Assembly (NCBI GenBank): GCA_002189035.1 | Contig: CM007990.1 | Location: 6,076,001 to 6,140,000 of the forward strand | Direction of reading: 5' to 3' | DNA from: Utricularia gibba | Lineage: Eukaryota; Streptophyta; Magnoliopsida; Lamiales; Lentibulariaceae | Length of the DNA stretch: 64,000 bases | Shown here: one piece after another, positions 48,145 to 61,074 of the stretch | Layout of the letters: each line of letters starts with the position of its first letter | Numbering within the stretch: the stretch's first letter is position 1 | Notes under the pieces: model-generated | The model's database searches: none | What the model was told of the DNA's origin: nothing | Seen by the model: the letters and a program-made list of their open reading frames with translations, nothing else | Position numbers and translations under genes: made by a program

Positions 48145-48801
48145 CTCTGGAGGCTGAAGACTCGCAGGAAAGCTACGTAACTCTGGAGTGCCTTCTTCCC
48201 GAGTCTGGAATACTGCTGCTGTGGTGGCTTGGCTTATATAGACAGAGCTAGCTCGAAGGAGATGCTGAAACCAAATCCAGATAAAAAGTGCATACCCCTT
48301 TTCTTTTCTTTCAATATTCTTGTGTCCAGTTATGAATGAATAACTGTGCGCAAATGCATTCTCATCTCAGAATTATTTATTTATTTCCTGGAAGAGCGTC
48401 GAGCGTTTGGAGTCAACTCTCCCCAAGCCAATCTAAAAGCACAAAAATAGAAAGAGGATGGAATGTACCTACAAATACATGATGCATATACGCATACACC
48501 TTTATTCTTCGACAATGGAATATTATGAAGAAGAGTTGTGTGAACAAAAATGTAATCGCAGCTGCGAATAAAGTTTTTTATTCCTTTTTCCTGGGTGAAT
48601 ATTGATTTGAAAAGCAGGCACAGGTGTCGAGCAGCAGAGTGGCCACCACAGCCAGAAGCGAAATACAACACAGAACACAAGTATCAAGGATAAAGACATA
48701 AGATGCACCCCGCGGACCACTTGGGACGATCACGCCTGCCATCAGCCCAAAACAGGTTATTGAAATGCATGTAGTGCGCAGACGCCAAAGCAACTATTGT
48801 A
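48145..48801. other. GolS promoter side and ARF1 3' region
   Basis: A 657-base gap between two minus-strand genes. It must hold the ARF1 3' UTR and the GolS promoter and leader. No additional gene was recognised; stress elements could not be assigned with confidence. Confidence 0.4.
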
Positions 48802-50082
<1,281 letters not shown>

Positions 50083-50691
50083 TTCCTGTTTTCTGCGAGA
50101 ATAGCATTGTCAACGTCCATACAAAAAGAGCATAAGAACACAAATCCATTCGATTTGGAAACTTATAGCCAATATGCAGAGAAAATGAAACTACAAGAGG
50201 ATCTGATAAACGGACAGCGACTTGGATAAAAATCAGATCTGAAACATTTCCACAGACAACAACCACTGGATCGATACCGAAAGAGGACAGCACAACAAAA
50301 AAAAACGGGAAAACCCTTCAATGACGATTGGACGACATCGACCATTCGCTACGTAGATCGGATACGCCTCAGAGAGGCGATCTCAAGAAATATCGTACCC
50401 GGTGCGGAGAGATCTGGAAGAACAGCAGGTATCACACTGGAGGAGAAATGGAAGATCTGGTGCTTGATTTTGGGTTCCGGGTTGACAAAACTTAAATACT
50501 TGAATTCCATTTTAATGAATTGATGCTTCTCATTTTTTAAGTTTTAATAAATGCCCGCCGGCCGAGTTTGGAAATAATAATTATTCTTATTTTCCCTTCT
50601 GATGTCATACGTTCATCCGCAGTAGCAGGGACTGGGAGCATCCATCGCGCGCTTTCTGCTTCCTCCGTTGCAGCAGCCCTCCAGGTTTGTG
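50083..50691. other. ARF1 promoter/leader and INO 3' region
   Basis: A 609-base gap with an A-rich tract near 50298-50306; the ARF1 leader may contain an intron, as is usual for this family. No other gene was seen. Confidence 0.35.
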
Positions 50692-51513
50692 CTAAAACTG
50701 AGGGCGATGCGCCCACTGAACACGTCAAGGAAGTATCTGATGAGTTGCCTCGGTACATTGTAAGCAAATGCTGCTGTTCGTTCAGCACTTACGTTCTTGG
50801 AAGCGGTGGCAAAAGCTCCCCTGTGGCTCATCTCCGGGTTCTCTGTCTTCAGCCTCTTGATTTCATGCCTATACACGTAGTGCAATGCTTTAGTGTTAAT
50901 AATGCAAACACAAGACGTTGTTAGGCTAACAATTCTTGTACTTGATGAAGCTATTGTAGGCTGATCGTGGACGCTGCTTCTTCTCGGGTGCTGACGAACA
51001 AAAAGGAAAGGCATCCCCTTTCATCCTTCTCTGATGGTGAAGAGGCTGGACTGTAACATGCCTCTGTTAACTTGCCAGCGGACGGGATTTCTTCAGGAGC
51101 TGCTTCCAGTTTGTGCTGAATCTAGATGCGATTCGTGGTTATAAGAGAGCGTCCGCCATGACTTACAGAGAGCATAACGTATGGCCCATCAAATGGTTAC
51201 ATAGATCATAAAACACTCACCCGGGGTGAACAAGTTTCACTGAGACGAAATAAAGCAAGTTTCCTCATATCAACAGAGAGCATGCCGGTGCAGTGACCGC
51301 ATCGGATCTTTACAGCCATGCATAACCTGGTGCTTGGAACGAGAACCTGCCGCCATGTTAAAACAGATAAGGGATGAGATGACAGAAACTCATGCCAAAA
51401 CATTGTCTTAGCAGATCTGGGAAGTTGATTACAAGTAAGACTGTACTGCAAAATCCACATTTCATGTAGATAGGTTGCTCCTTGAAGCTCGGGGAATTTT
51501 CCAAGTCCCCCAT
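50692..51513 (-). CDS. INO: YABBY transcription factor, INNER NO OUTER (INO) type
   Basis: Exons 51513-51433, 51346-51221, 51121-50942, 50868-50793 and 50715-50692 give about 161 residues. The C2C2 zinc finger is split by intron 1: PIYMKCGFCSTVLL, then VLVPSTRLCMAVKIRCGHCTGMLSV. CGFC.T.LLV and RCGHCT..LSV match INO rather than FIL, YAB2, YAB5 or CRC. The HMG-like YABBY domain is EKKQRPRSAYNSFIK, then HEIKRLKTENPEMSHRG, and ASKNWAH. INO specifies the outer integument of the ovule. In exon 3 the frame shifts near 51019-51021 (TTT on the plus strand; two would restore EKDE to GDAFPFCSSAPEKK). The protein ends WAHRPQF, much sooner than Arabidopsis INO. The start at 51513 could instead be 13 codons upstream only with a non-ATG codon. 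Confidence 0.82.
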
Positions 51514-53016
51514 TTCCTTCACAGAGTTTTGAAGAGAATGGAGATGAAACAACGAAAGGATATAGTTCTAAACTTAACCAACGGTATGCATGTATCTGGC
51601 TGGAAATTCCCAAATGCCATCTTTAATTCTTAACGCACCTGTTCTTTTCATACTGTACTTGTCTCTGCATTCGCCCTCATAACCTGCACCTGCAACAACA
51701 GACTTAATATCTTGCGGTTTGGGGGAGTATTTTGCAAGTTTTTGGTGTCTGCAACAGGTGGCTAACAAGGAAACTGATGCTGGCATGCCAGGAAAATTGC
51801 CCTCCTCCGTGGAAAGAAAATATTTCTATATGAACACTGGAAATATGAAAGTTGCATCATCCATGTCTTTACTTCAAATGTTTCACTTTTCCACATTCTT
51901 TGTCATGAACTACGTTCTATCCAGGAAACAGTTGGAACTTGCCTAAAGATTTCAGGGTTTACGGGGCCCAATGGGTGGCCATAAGTCAAATCAAGAGTTG
52001 CATCTGTAGAATAGAGAACAATGTGCTGCTTGCCGAGGAGTGTATGTATCACAAACTAGAGCTTCACAACCTTCGGCGAAGCATCTTAGTTTTGTTTTTA
52101 CACTGTCATCTTCATGCTCTTTTTGTTTCTATCCTAACACCTGTGCATTATGTGCAATTCCAGTGGCTTCACTGCCATATATTATGCCAGTAAGCTACTT
52201 GTTCATAAGTCGAACAAAAGATCCTAGAGAATATCCTCCACGATCGTCTAATCGCCCAGCAACAGCTCCCAGATTACTCGGATTCTCCCATGAGACATGA
52301 GATCGAAGCAGCTGCAGCTTGTGAAAATGTGTCCAGCTGGTCAGCCGCATCATTCTGCGCTCTCAAATCATCAAAGCAGCTGCCTTCCCTTGCATATCCA
52401 TGTTCGGAATCTCATCCACTGGATTTGGAGTCTCATCCGCTGGAGAGCTATCCATCTCATGCACAAGCTTAACAGGTACGTAACAGAAACCAGAACAGCT
52501 GAAATGACATCAGCCGTCGTGAATGTGAAGACGCGAAATCTTCGATTAGCTGTATGATAAACCAGAGAACGGCTAATATTTCAGAAAGCCGTAAGATCTG
52601 AGCACAGTAATTCATCAGAAGGAACTCGCAAATTTAAGTCCAGAAAAATGCCCAAACGGAGAGGGCAAAAACATGGGAAAACCTGAGTTTGAACAGATAA
52701 TTAAAATAGAAATGCCTTGGTGAAGGAAGGTGCCTCACTCAAATAACGTCTATTAGGCAAAACGATGACAACTATTCAAATGCATACAAGATATCCAAAC
52801 AAAAAAGTGAAATCATTCAAAGAAGAGAAGCATACATGAGGTTGAGTAAATGGCAAATTTACGAAGCTGGTGCAAGATAATGGCGAGATACCTGGATGAA
52901 AAATGCCCACGTAAAGAAATTGTGTAGCCAGAAGGAATATCTGCAGCAAGGAAAGCAAAATAAGGAGGCTGCAGATAATTTTTAGTGTGAATTCCTCTGC
53001 ACGTGGATGAACTCAC
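51514..53016. other. INO promoter side and unresolved 3' part of the RNF170-like gene
   Basis: About 1.5 kb without a confident exon. A strong acceptor-like CTGCAG at 52941-52946 precedes a hydrophobic frame (IFLLATQFLYVGIFHP, from 52940) that may be a fourth exon of the RNF170-like gene. The remaining part should hold the INO upstream region; no other gene was recognised. Confidence 0.4.
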
Positions 53017-53788
53017 AACTAGCATTCGCACTCGTTGGTAGTTTTCTCTTACTCTGTCCGGATGTCTAACCAGGCCAACAATCACTCTACCAGGAAACGT
53101 GAGAAGACGGCTTGGCATTGTTAACAGAGAGCGCAAGAGCTCCCATAGGTAGAATTTAAAACGCTGCATTTGCAAGAGAACAAATAAAAGAATTGCCAAA
53201 TTCGGAATTTGGAAAAAAACTACATTAGGCATGTTGCTAGCTAAAACATCACGGAGGGAAAAAACTACTTGAGCAAGAAAAAGAGGTTAATGTACCAGAA
53301 AAACACCAGTTAGTCCCGCAACATATAAGCCGTTAAACTGCTGAACGTTTAGTAGAACCTCAGAAACTTCAGCAGCTGTTTTATCAAAAGATGATTGTTG
53401 AGCTGCTAGATGACTGATTGCAGAATTGCAAAATGGGCATCGGCATCGTGAAGGTTTGTATTGATATTCCCATAGTTGTAAGATGCACCTACCTGAAAGA
53501 TCAAGTGGGAAGATGACATAAATAAAGGAATACCACAAGCTAAGCGTCAACTGTGAACCAGTCTGAAGAAAAGTACCAGGGAAAACCAATCATGAAATGA
53601 ACAGGGAAATGAAAGAGAATACCACAAAACCAGTGCCCGCAGCTAGCCTTGCAGGGTATATTGAACTCCCCAAAACATATAGGGCAACAATCATCTTCTG
53701 GGGGGTTTTTAAATCCACTTTCCGTTTTGATTTCTTCCGGACCATACGTATCTCCCCCAACGTAACTAACAGCATCATCCATTTCCAT
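53017..53788 (-). CDS. RNF170-like RING-finger E3 ubiquitin ligase, C-terminus unresolved
   Basis: Three exons are clear: 53788-53623, 53492-53296 and 53163-53017. The RING finger spans exons 1 and 2: DDCCPICFGEFNIPCKASCGHWFC, then GRCILQLW and SRCRCPFC (shown split here), giving the full C3HC4 set. Exon 3 (RFKFYLWELLRSLL, VGLVRHPDRVRENYQRVRMLV) matches the linker of RNF170-type proteins. These are usually followed by two membrane helices and a DUF1232-like domain with P.D..PE and GLLDD motifs, which I could not find; one candidate hydrophobic exon starts at 52940. Animal RNF170 is an ER ligase for the IP3 receptor; the plant substrate is unknown. Either the tail is too diverged to see or the gene is truncated. 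Confidence 0.82.
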
Positions 53789-54454
53789 TGAAATTCCAAT
53801 CTAGATGAAGAAAGAGAACTGTTGCACAAGCAAAACCTCGCAGTTAAATTTTTTTTTTTTTTCTAAATCTCCGATCTTGATGCAGAATCCAAAAACTGGA
53901 ATTCCAAATTATTTTGAGTTGAGAGAAGATCGCATTGGAGCAAGCTCAAGTAGATGCAACCAGTATTGATGACCTAAAAGAAAAGAAAAGTATCATTCAT
54001 TCAAAAAAGTGGAGCAACACGAACCCTTGTTGGAAAGTTAACCTAGATCATGATTTTATCAACATGGAGAATAGGTCAGTAGTACCATCACTTAGTTTGA
54101 CGCTATCCACAGGGACAGTGAATCAAAGCAGGCTGGGCAGCAATCTCTTTATAGTGCGGTAACGAAAGCAGCATGTGAAAGTTGCCACTGGTAGGAACAG
54201 AGTTCACAGTTGTTGAATGAGCGCGAAATCGGCTTCACTCACTGCAACCTCCAAGAAACCTCGCGACTTTTTCTTCTTTTCACAGCAACTCGAGGAGTCA
54301 AAAACGCGGTCGCCAAAATAGAAAAAAAAAAAAAACCCGTTTTAAAAGAATTTCATTTTTTGCCCTATTTGAACGCTTTTGCCGAAAGTGCGAGAATTTG
54401 TAGGATTGGCCAAACCCTTGATCCTCCAAATCACAACCTGAACTTCCGGCGAAG
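53789..54454. promoter_or_regulatory. Divergent promoter region between RNF170-like and S21 genes
   Basis: This 666-base interval separates divergent start codons and contains a poly-T run near 53850-53862 and a poly-A run near 54323-54335. No gene was recognised. Confidence 0.35.
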
Positions 54455-54760
54455 ATGATTCAATCGGCGGCGAAGCGATGGTCGACCTCCTTAGTGGCTC
54501 TCAAGTCAGCGAATTGTCAGCTGCAGCAGTGGCGAGGTATCCGAGTGAAGGTTCTGAATAATAATTTAGACCAGGCCTTGGCTCTGTTGCAGAGGAAGAT
54601 GCGTGACAGTGGTATCGAGCGTATGATTAAGGTTGAGCAGACATGCCACATTAAGAATTCCGAGAAGCGCGTCCTGGCTAAGAAGAATCTGGAGCGGAAG
54701 ATCCGGTCTCAGGACCTTGCCCGTAAGCTTAAAGCGATTCTTGTGCAGAAAGTCAGGTGA
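54455..54760 (+). CDS. Mitochondrial small-subunit ribosomal protein bS21
   Basis: A 101-residue basic protein beginning MIQSAAKRWSTSLVALKSAN, a short Ser/Lys/Arg-rich presequence that suggests mitochondrial import. The S21 core follows: RGIRVKVLNNNLDQALALLQ, KMRDSGIERMIKVE and a Lys/Arg-rich tail. As drawn, the frame stops at VR TGA. The same bases form a consensus donor (AG/GTGAGA), and an acceptor at 55704-55705 would add Gly-Leu before a stop, so the last intron may lie across the stop codon. bS21 contacts the platform of the small subunit near the mRNA exit. The family is secure; localisation is inferred. Confidence 0.87.
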   Translation: MIQSAAKRWSTSLVALKSANCQLQQWRGIRVKVLNNNLDQALALLQRKMRDSGIERMIKVEQTCHIKNSEKRVLAKKNLERKIRSQDLARKLKAILVQKVR

Positions 54761-56244
54761 GATGATCGGAATTTTGATGATTTAATCAGGTTTTAGAGAT
54801 TTTATTTACGGAACGCTTACCATTTGATTCAACGTTGATCTTGCATCTGTCATTTCTTAAGCTTAGCCGAAGTGTTTAGTGTGCTGTGTGGAAAGTCTAG
54901 ATTTGATCCCAAGTGTTGCAAAAGACCCCAACTTGCAATGGATGCGCAAAAATTGGCATAATGTTACAGTTCGTGTTACTAGATTTTGTGGTCTGGTTGG
55001 TGAAGGGTATTCGCAGAGGTTCGAGTCAGAGGGGAGAAATTAGGAGTTTCAGGATTATGACTTTTTTCCTGCCTTTGGAAGCGGAAATACATGCAACAAC
55101 TTGGAGGGAAAGGGAGAGTATGATGGACATGAATGATAAACACAGATACAGCGAAAGTTATTTGTGAATAATGGATGTCCAAAAGCTAATGAATGATGTA
55201 CAGTCCCCTCTGTTGAGTGGATAGAGGGGGTTACTGTCATTCATATATTTGACTGCTGATGAATTTTTGCTGCCTGGTTCCTTGTCTTTTCTTCTTTCTC
55301 TTCTGTATTGTTTGTTAAATTTCCTTCTGGATGTAACTAGGTCATTAGGCGACGGTAGGTTCCTCTTTCTTTAGTCTTCAGTTCAAATATAACGTATGAA
55401 TGCAGATAGCTTGATTTTTCCCTAGCTGATATCAAGTAAAAAAAAATATTTCTGCTCTTATCATATGAATGCAGCTATCTTATGAGAGTTTTGAAACACC
55501 ACCTGTGGGATGTGAAGGCTACTTTAGCCATTGAATCTCCATATCCACTCCACTTATCCAGATTTTGACCGCATCCATACACTTTAGGGATTATTTGATT
55601 CCATTCATAGCGCTCAAACTATTCCGTAACATTCCCATTGTCATTCTCGGAAGTTGTGTTGTTTCATGAAGTGATTATTGGTTTCTCTCGCTTTGTATCT
55701 GCAGGGGTCTGTGAGGGAAGCTATCAGGATGCCCGCTGCTTGGCACTCCCTTTGTTTTCCGGTGGCTTTTTCGCGTCTTACAGGACAAGGAAATGCAACG
55801 TGTAATCAGGATGGCGTTTTGCTTTCTCTGAGGCTCCATTTCATTTGTTGTCTCCTGCATATAGGCATGACTGAGTGCAGGAAGCATAGGTTTTGGGAGG
55901 TCCAGACCTGAGATTGATTTGTTGTGATGATCTTTTACAAAAATATGCTGCCAGAGAAAAGGGTGCTTTTATGTTCATTATGCTGCTTATCATATGCTTA
56001 TGCAAAAGTATTGAATAATAATATAATCTCACAACGATAGTAGTTCAAGCCAATGGAGCGATTTCAGTAAAAATGAGGGGGAAAACAAATAAAATGTACG
56101 CCAAATTTTGTGGCAAAATTTAGTTGAGGGGTTTTGAGGTGGAGTCCAGGCGCGAGTAGCAACAAGCAGGGTTTAAGAGACATTCCAGCCATTTCGTCAT
56201 CGCCTTCCAGCCGGAGGACAGACTGCTCGTGTGGTGCATGGGAG
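54761..56244. other. S21 3' region or last intron, and coilin promoter
   Basis: Roughly 1.5 kb. Short frames near 54913-55167 and 55678-55911 show no conservation. If the S21 transcript is spliced at 54757/55705, the first 0.95 kb is intronic. No tRNA or repeat family was seen. Confidence 0.45.
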
Positions 56245-59200
56245 ATGGAGAAAAAGAGACTCCGATTGGTGTTTAAAGATGGAGAGATTTTGAGCGATGC
56301 CCAGAAGTCGGAAGGCTTGGCACGCTGCTGGGTTCTCCTGAAACCCCAAGAAATTGGCACTGTTTCTGATCTCATCTCTCACCTTCTCGACTTATTTCAA
56401 CTCCGAAAATCCTGCCCTCATGGTCTCATCCTTTCTGTAAGAACTACGTGAACCCCACATTTTGTATTTTTTTATTCATGTTTTTGTTTTTCTGCGAAGA
56501 CTATGTATGCTTTCTGAGATCATGTATTTGGGTTCGCATTTTATTCTCACAACTTCTGTCTTTGTGTTCTCTATCGTTGGCACCTTGTGCCTGTGTAGGT
56601 TTTTGAATAATTTGATTTTCTGAAATTAATTTATGTCAGACGTCTGGTTTCGTGCTGCCACCATTTGAGTCTTCAAGCATCTTGGAGTGTAATGAAATTA
56701 TCAGGTTAGTGTGAAGTAAGCCCCGATGGATACCTAAACATGCTCTCCATCTTTACTTTACATTTTATTGAGAAATGTTGGTGAGCACGTAAAAGGAATT
56801 AATTATGGATGAAATTATCTTTTTTTCACAACCAGAGTAACCAAGAAGAAAGCGCCCACTCTATGTTTAGAGGATGATCGTGCTTCTAATGAAGTTGAGA
56901 AAGTGAAAGACAAGCAGAGGAAGCTTGTGGATAATGGTGTCCTGCTTTTGGAATTTGAGAAACAAAAGGGTGGCTTTCAGGTTGAGGATGCTGAAGAAGA
57001 TTTCAATGAGGTGGATGAAGAATTAGACCCTTCTACTAGTAGAAGAGGATCAAAAAGTCAAAAAAGAAAAGCAGACGATAAACTTCTCCACCCAAAGTAC
57101 GCATTTTGCTTCTCTTATCCTCGGTTTATGGTTTTTCTTCTTTGTTTTATTGATGATGTTGCAAAATTGCGTCTTTCGCAGGAAGAAAAAAAAAGTCTCT
57201 GAGGCTACTGGAAGTGCTGCTGAGAATGGTGCTCCAACAGGAAACATGGTTGATTCCTCCTCCAACAAAAGGGATAACAGCGATCGTGAAGATAACCCTC
57301 AAAATAATACTGAACACGCTAATGTGGGCGATAAGGATGATATTGCACTCTCTAATATAAAAAGGTGTTATTGGAAACCACTTTGATAATTTTTGCTTTT
57401 TTAATCAAGCCAATTTTTTCCTTTATTTATGTGTTCAGATGCAGACATTCTGATGTTGAAGATAATGACAAAGGGACACCAGACACTAAACCCACACCTA
57501 CCAAAAAGGTCTTCTTCGTTGTATGTGCAATATTTATGCATACGCATTCTTACAAACGATCTTATTTGATTTAATATGTAGGGCCCTAGTAGAAGTGCAA
57601 GACGGAAGTATGCCAAGAGACGTTGGCTGAGAGAAATGGCTAAGATCAAGCAAAATACCACAAGTGAATCAGAGGGCCTTGTAAGCTCAAAATGTTTTAT
57701 TGTGAGACTACTCTTTATTAGTTTCCCATTCTTTTGTATTCTTTATACAGAAAAATTGGAAAGAAGATCAATCTAAAGCAAAAGGAAATAAGGTGCCATC
57801 TCCTGTTGAATAGTGTTTGACTACCATGCTTCACATAACTTCAAACATGTATTTTGCAGCGCAACTGGGAAAAAAATCTTGATGATCCCGTTAAAGATGT
57901 GCAGGATGATGGACCTAGAGGGCTGGTTTGTATCTTATAATTGTAGCCATTTGGTGTCTTGTTTGGTACTTTGAGATTGTGCATCATGCAGCTCCACTGG
58001 AAGCCATCATCACAGAATGGTAAACTTAACGACGGAAAAAAACGTGGATGGAATAAAGAGCGTCTTCATAAGCCTTTATTCTATGCTGATGATGCTGATA
58101 AAGGGAAAAATCAACTTAGTGGTGAAAATTCACAACCAACCATTGACTGGAGTGGCCTCGAATCAGTGACTCCAGAAAAGGATGATGTGGATGAGCAACC
58201 AGCTCCTAAAAATAGTGCTTTAGAAGGGCATCAAAATAGTCATGCACCTGGAACACCAAATGAGTCTTCTGATGAGGAAAATGAAGTTGTTCCTGTTATG
58301 ATCAGACCTGGGCACATTCGATTTGAGCCATTAGGAAAGGGTATAACTTTGTGGGTGCTGTCCGACTTTGATTTTTATTCGATTCCAAAATGTTCTTTTT
58401 TTACATAATTATATTTCATTCTTCATTCACTGGAACTTTGGCGGTCAATCAGCTCCTCTTTGTAATTGGAAATTTTTGTGATTAATTTCATGATGTGAAA
58501 CTGATTTTTCTGACATTTAATTTTTGCATAGAGTATCTCTCATATATTATAGTATGCCTACTGTTTTCTATGATCTGTTCCTTTTTCTCTTATAGGTGTA
58601 GAAGAAGCTCTTCTGGAAGATCATGTATCTTTGGTATGTATGTTTAGTAGTGATTGAGACATATGGACCTCAACATGTTGAAGGTTTCCCATACTTTCTC
58701 CACTAGGAAACCTATTCATGGAATGGGATTACCAACAAGAAGAAAGGCCAAAAATGGGGGAAGGAAGACAGGTCATTCACTCGCCAAAATTCTTACAACA
58801 ACTCTGATTTGCCTCCTAGCAAAAAAGAGAAAGAATATGAAGACTTAGACTTTGAGAAGCTTCCAATTCATGGCATACCAGAGGTAGCTAGGTTGATGTA
58901 TTCTCTGAACTTATGGTATTTCTGTACATCTCCCATCACTTAAACATGTGGTATTTTTTTTTTTTTCAGGAAGGAGACATAGTTGCTTTTCGTGAACTTG
59001 AGTTGTCATCAAATATGACTCCAGAAATTTCCAATTATCGAGTATAGACCATCCACCACCATTGGATTCAAAGCATATTTCCAGCTGCATTTTTAAATCT
59101 TAGGCTATTCAATGTGTTTGATTCAGGTTGGTAAGGTGTTATCTTTCGATGTTGAATCCAAGAATGCAGTTTTGCAGCCAGTACCAGGCCACCCATTCAT

Positions 59201-59934
59201 ACAAAAGAAGACTGCTGACGATGAAAATTCGCAACCAGATGATTCCTTTGAGAACCAGGATGGTCCTTTGCAGGTAAACAAATGTGCACACTTGGTATTC
59301 GGTATTCTACTCCCCTACTTATGGAAGATAGGCACTCCCATTATAAGAGACTTGAGTGTCAACTTGTCAATTCTAAATGTGACTCCTACCATGCCACCAC
59401 CACACTGAGCAAATGTTTGGTAGGCTTATGCTAGAAAGGAGCTAAGCGCTGTCCTGCAGGTTGACTATTCAACGCTGCTTGATGTACGGTTGGTCTCCAG
59501 GAGTTCAGGACCTCATGCCAAATGTCCCAGGAAGTTGAGCAATGGCTGTGCAGGCAACGAAAACGCTTCAAGTTCGCAAACTGTTGAGGCCATTTCAGGT
59601 TTCTACTTATTGCAACTCCCGATTTTGTATATTCCAGATCCATGTTTTTTCCATTCAGAAATTTCCGTACTCTGGAGTCCGATTTTCAGGGGTGAAAGAG
59701 TCAGAGCACTGCAAAGGAGCACTGCTTGCAGAAACAGGAATATGGGAGCAACTTAGTGAGGCTGTAGCCGCAAAAAAGGAGCAGCTTTCACAGAACCAAT
59801 GGAACAGAATTCCGGAGAAGAAAGAAAATCCAGCAGCGGATATAGGAGGGAATCGTTCATGGTCATTCAAGGCTCTCAGAGGCAGTGGCCTTGGTCCTAC
59901 AATGGCCTTGCTAAGGTCGAGCAAGAATTTGTAA
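56245..59934 (+). CDS. Coilin, Cajal-body scaffold protein, 15 exons
   Basis: Exons 56245-56436, 56640-56704, 56836-57096, 57182-57364, 57439-57508, 57582-57680, 57751-57792, 57860-57925, 57992-58340, 58596-58633, 58707-58883, 58970-59041, 59127-59273, 59460-59598 and 59690-59934 give 714 residues with no frame break. The N-terminal ubiquitin-like self-association domain starts MEKKRLRLVFKDGEILSDA and includes SCPHGL and GFVLPPFESSSIL. A long charged, disordered middle holds Lys-rich signals. The C-terminal Tudor-like domain has EEGDIVAFRELELSS, VGKVLSFDVESKNAVLQPVPG and VDYSTLLDVRLV, with WEQLSEAVAAKKEQLS at the end. This arrangement matches Arabidopsis coilin. Coilin builds Cajal bodies, where snRNPs such as U4/U6 (compare PRPF31 in this window) mature. 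Confidence 0.92.
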
Positions 59935-61074
59935 CAGCAGGTACTAGCGGAACCGCATCAATGGGGTTGGTTTGTCTCTCAAATGTATGCCAATGATGAG
60001 TGATCTTAGGTTCAGGAGTGCAAGTTGCCGTGACTGATGTTCATTGAGAATCCTATCCTCTGACGTAGCGACAGCATCCTTGCGGAACCGCCTCCGTCAC
60101 CAACTACGCGGCCCGTAACGCAAGGTGCAAGTTTATTACGCATCTCATCGAACGAGGGAGGGGAGTGTCGTGAAGTTGATCTGGGCTGGGCTTCCAAGGA
60201 ATGATGAGTACTGTGGGGACAATTACTTTAATTACATAGGCACAGTAAACAAAATAAAAATGGAATTACCAAGTACCATGTCGATTTGAACATCTATTTT
60301 TAAAGGAGGAAAATTTAATTCCAACTCATGGCTGAAATTACCCAAATCATAACCCTAAATTGGACAGCACACACCCAAGTTGCTTTTGTGATTGACTTCC
60401 GCGTCACCGGAGGGTCTCCGCCGCGGTGGATCTCGTTGGAGACCAGTATTTCGACGCACTTCTATCAGGTGAGGTTGTGAAAGGAACTGCGCACGTTGTC
60501 GGTTTACGGGCATCTCTTGGAAACTGATTGGGGTATTTGGATAGTACACGGTAGCTGGTGTTCGATATTTTCACTCGCTGATTCTAATTGTTCATAGCTG
60601 AGCAATTTCTCAGATTTGGTTGCTTGGATGAAATGGGCATCTGGGTCTTATGCCCTGATGAATATATGATGTAGGGTTCAACCTAGTTGCCTTTGAAATG
60701 CTCAAGTCTGAATGTAAGCGTATGCGAAAGAAGAAATTACTCACGAATAATTTCCGGAACCTTTTTTTTTTTTTTATTGTTGACGTATTGCGGTCGTTCT
60801 TTGCTGTAGATCTGCATGCAATGTTTTTTATTTGCTTCACCTAATTCTCCAAAGATTCATGTTTTTGTTGAATTGATTCATCGGAACCTGCGTGGTACTC
60901 CGCACTGGCAGTACTTAGGTCTCGTTTTGGGTCCTAGATCTTTAGATCTTTTATTACGAGTTAGTGAAAAGGTCTTTAAGATGTCATTGTAGATTATCGA
61001 AACTTCCCTGCCTCAATTGATTTTTTGCTTCTGCATAATCAGGTGTGTAGACTAGGAACTGATAACCAGTGTTT
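59935..61074. other. Coilin 3' region and leader/intron of the CPSF6-like gene
   Basis: The upstream part is coilin 3' UTR and promoter. A CAG/GTGAGG donor near 60466 and a TAATCAG acceptor near 61041 suggest a 5' UTR intron of about 575 bases before the start at 61075. A poly-T run lies at about 60762-60774. No other coding signal was seen. Confidence 0.45.

Noticed and set aside
54913-55911. Short frames between S21 and coilin
   Set aside because: No conservation; better explained as S21 intron or 3' region.
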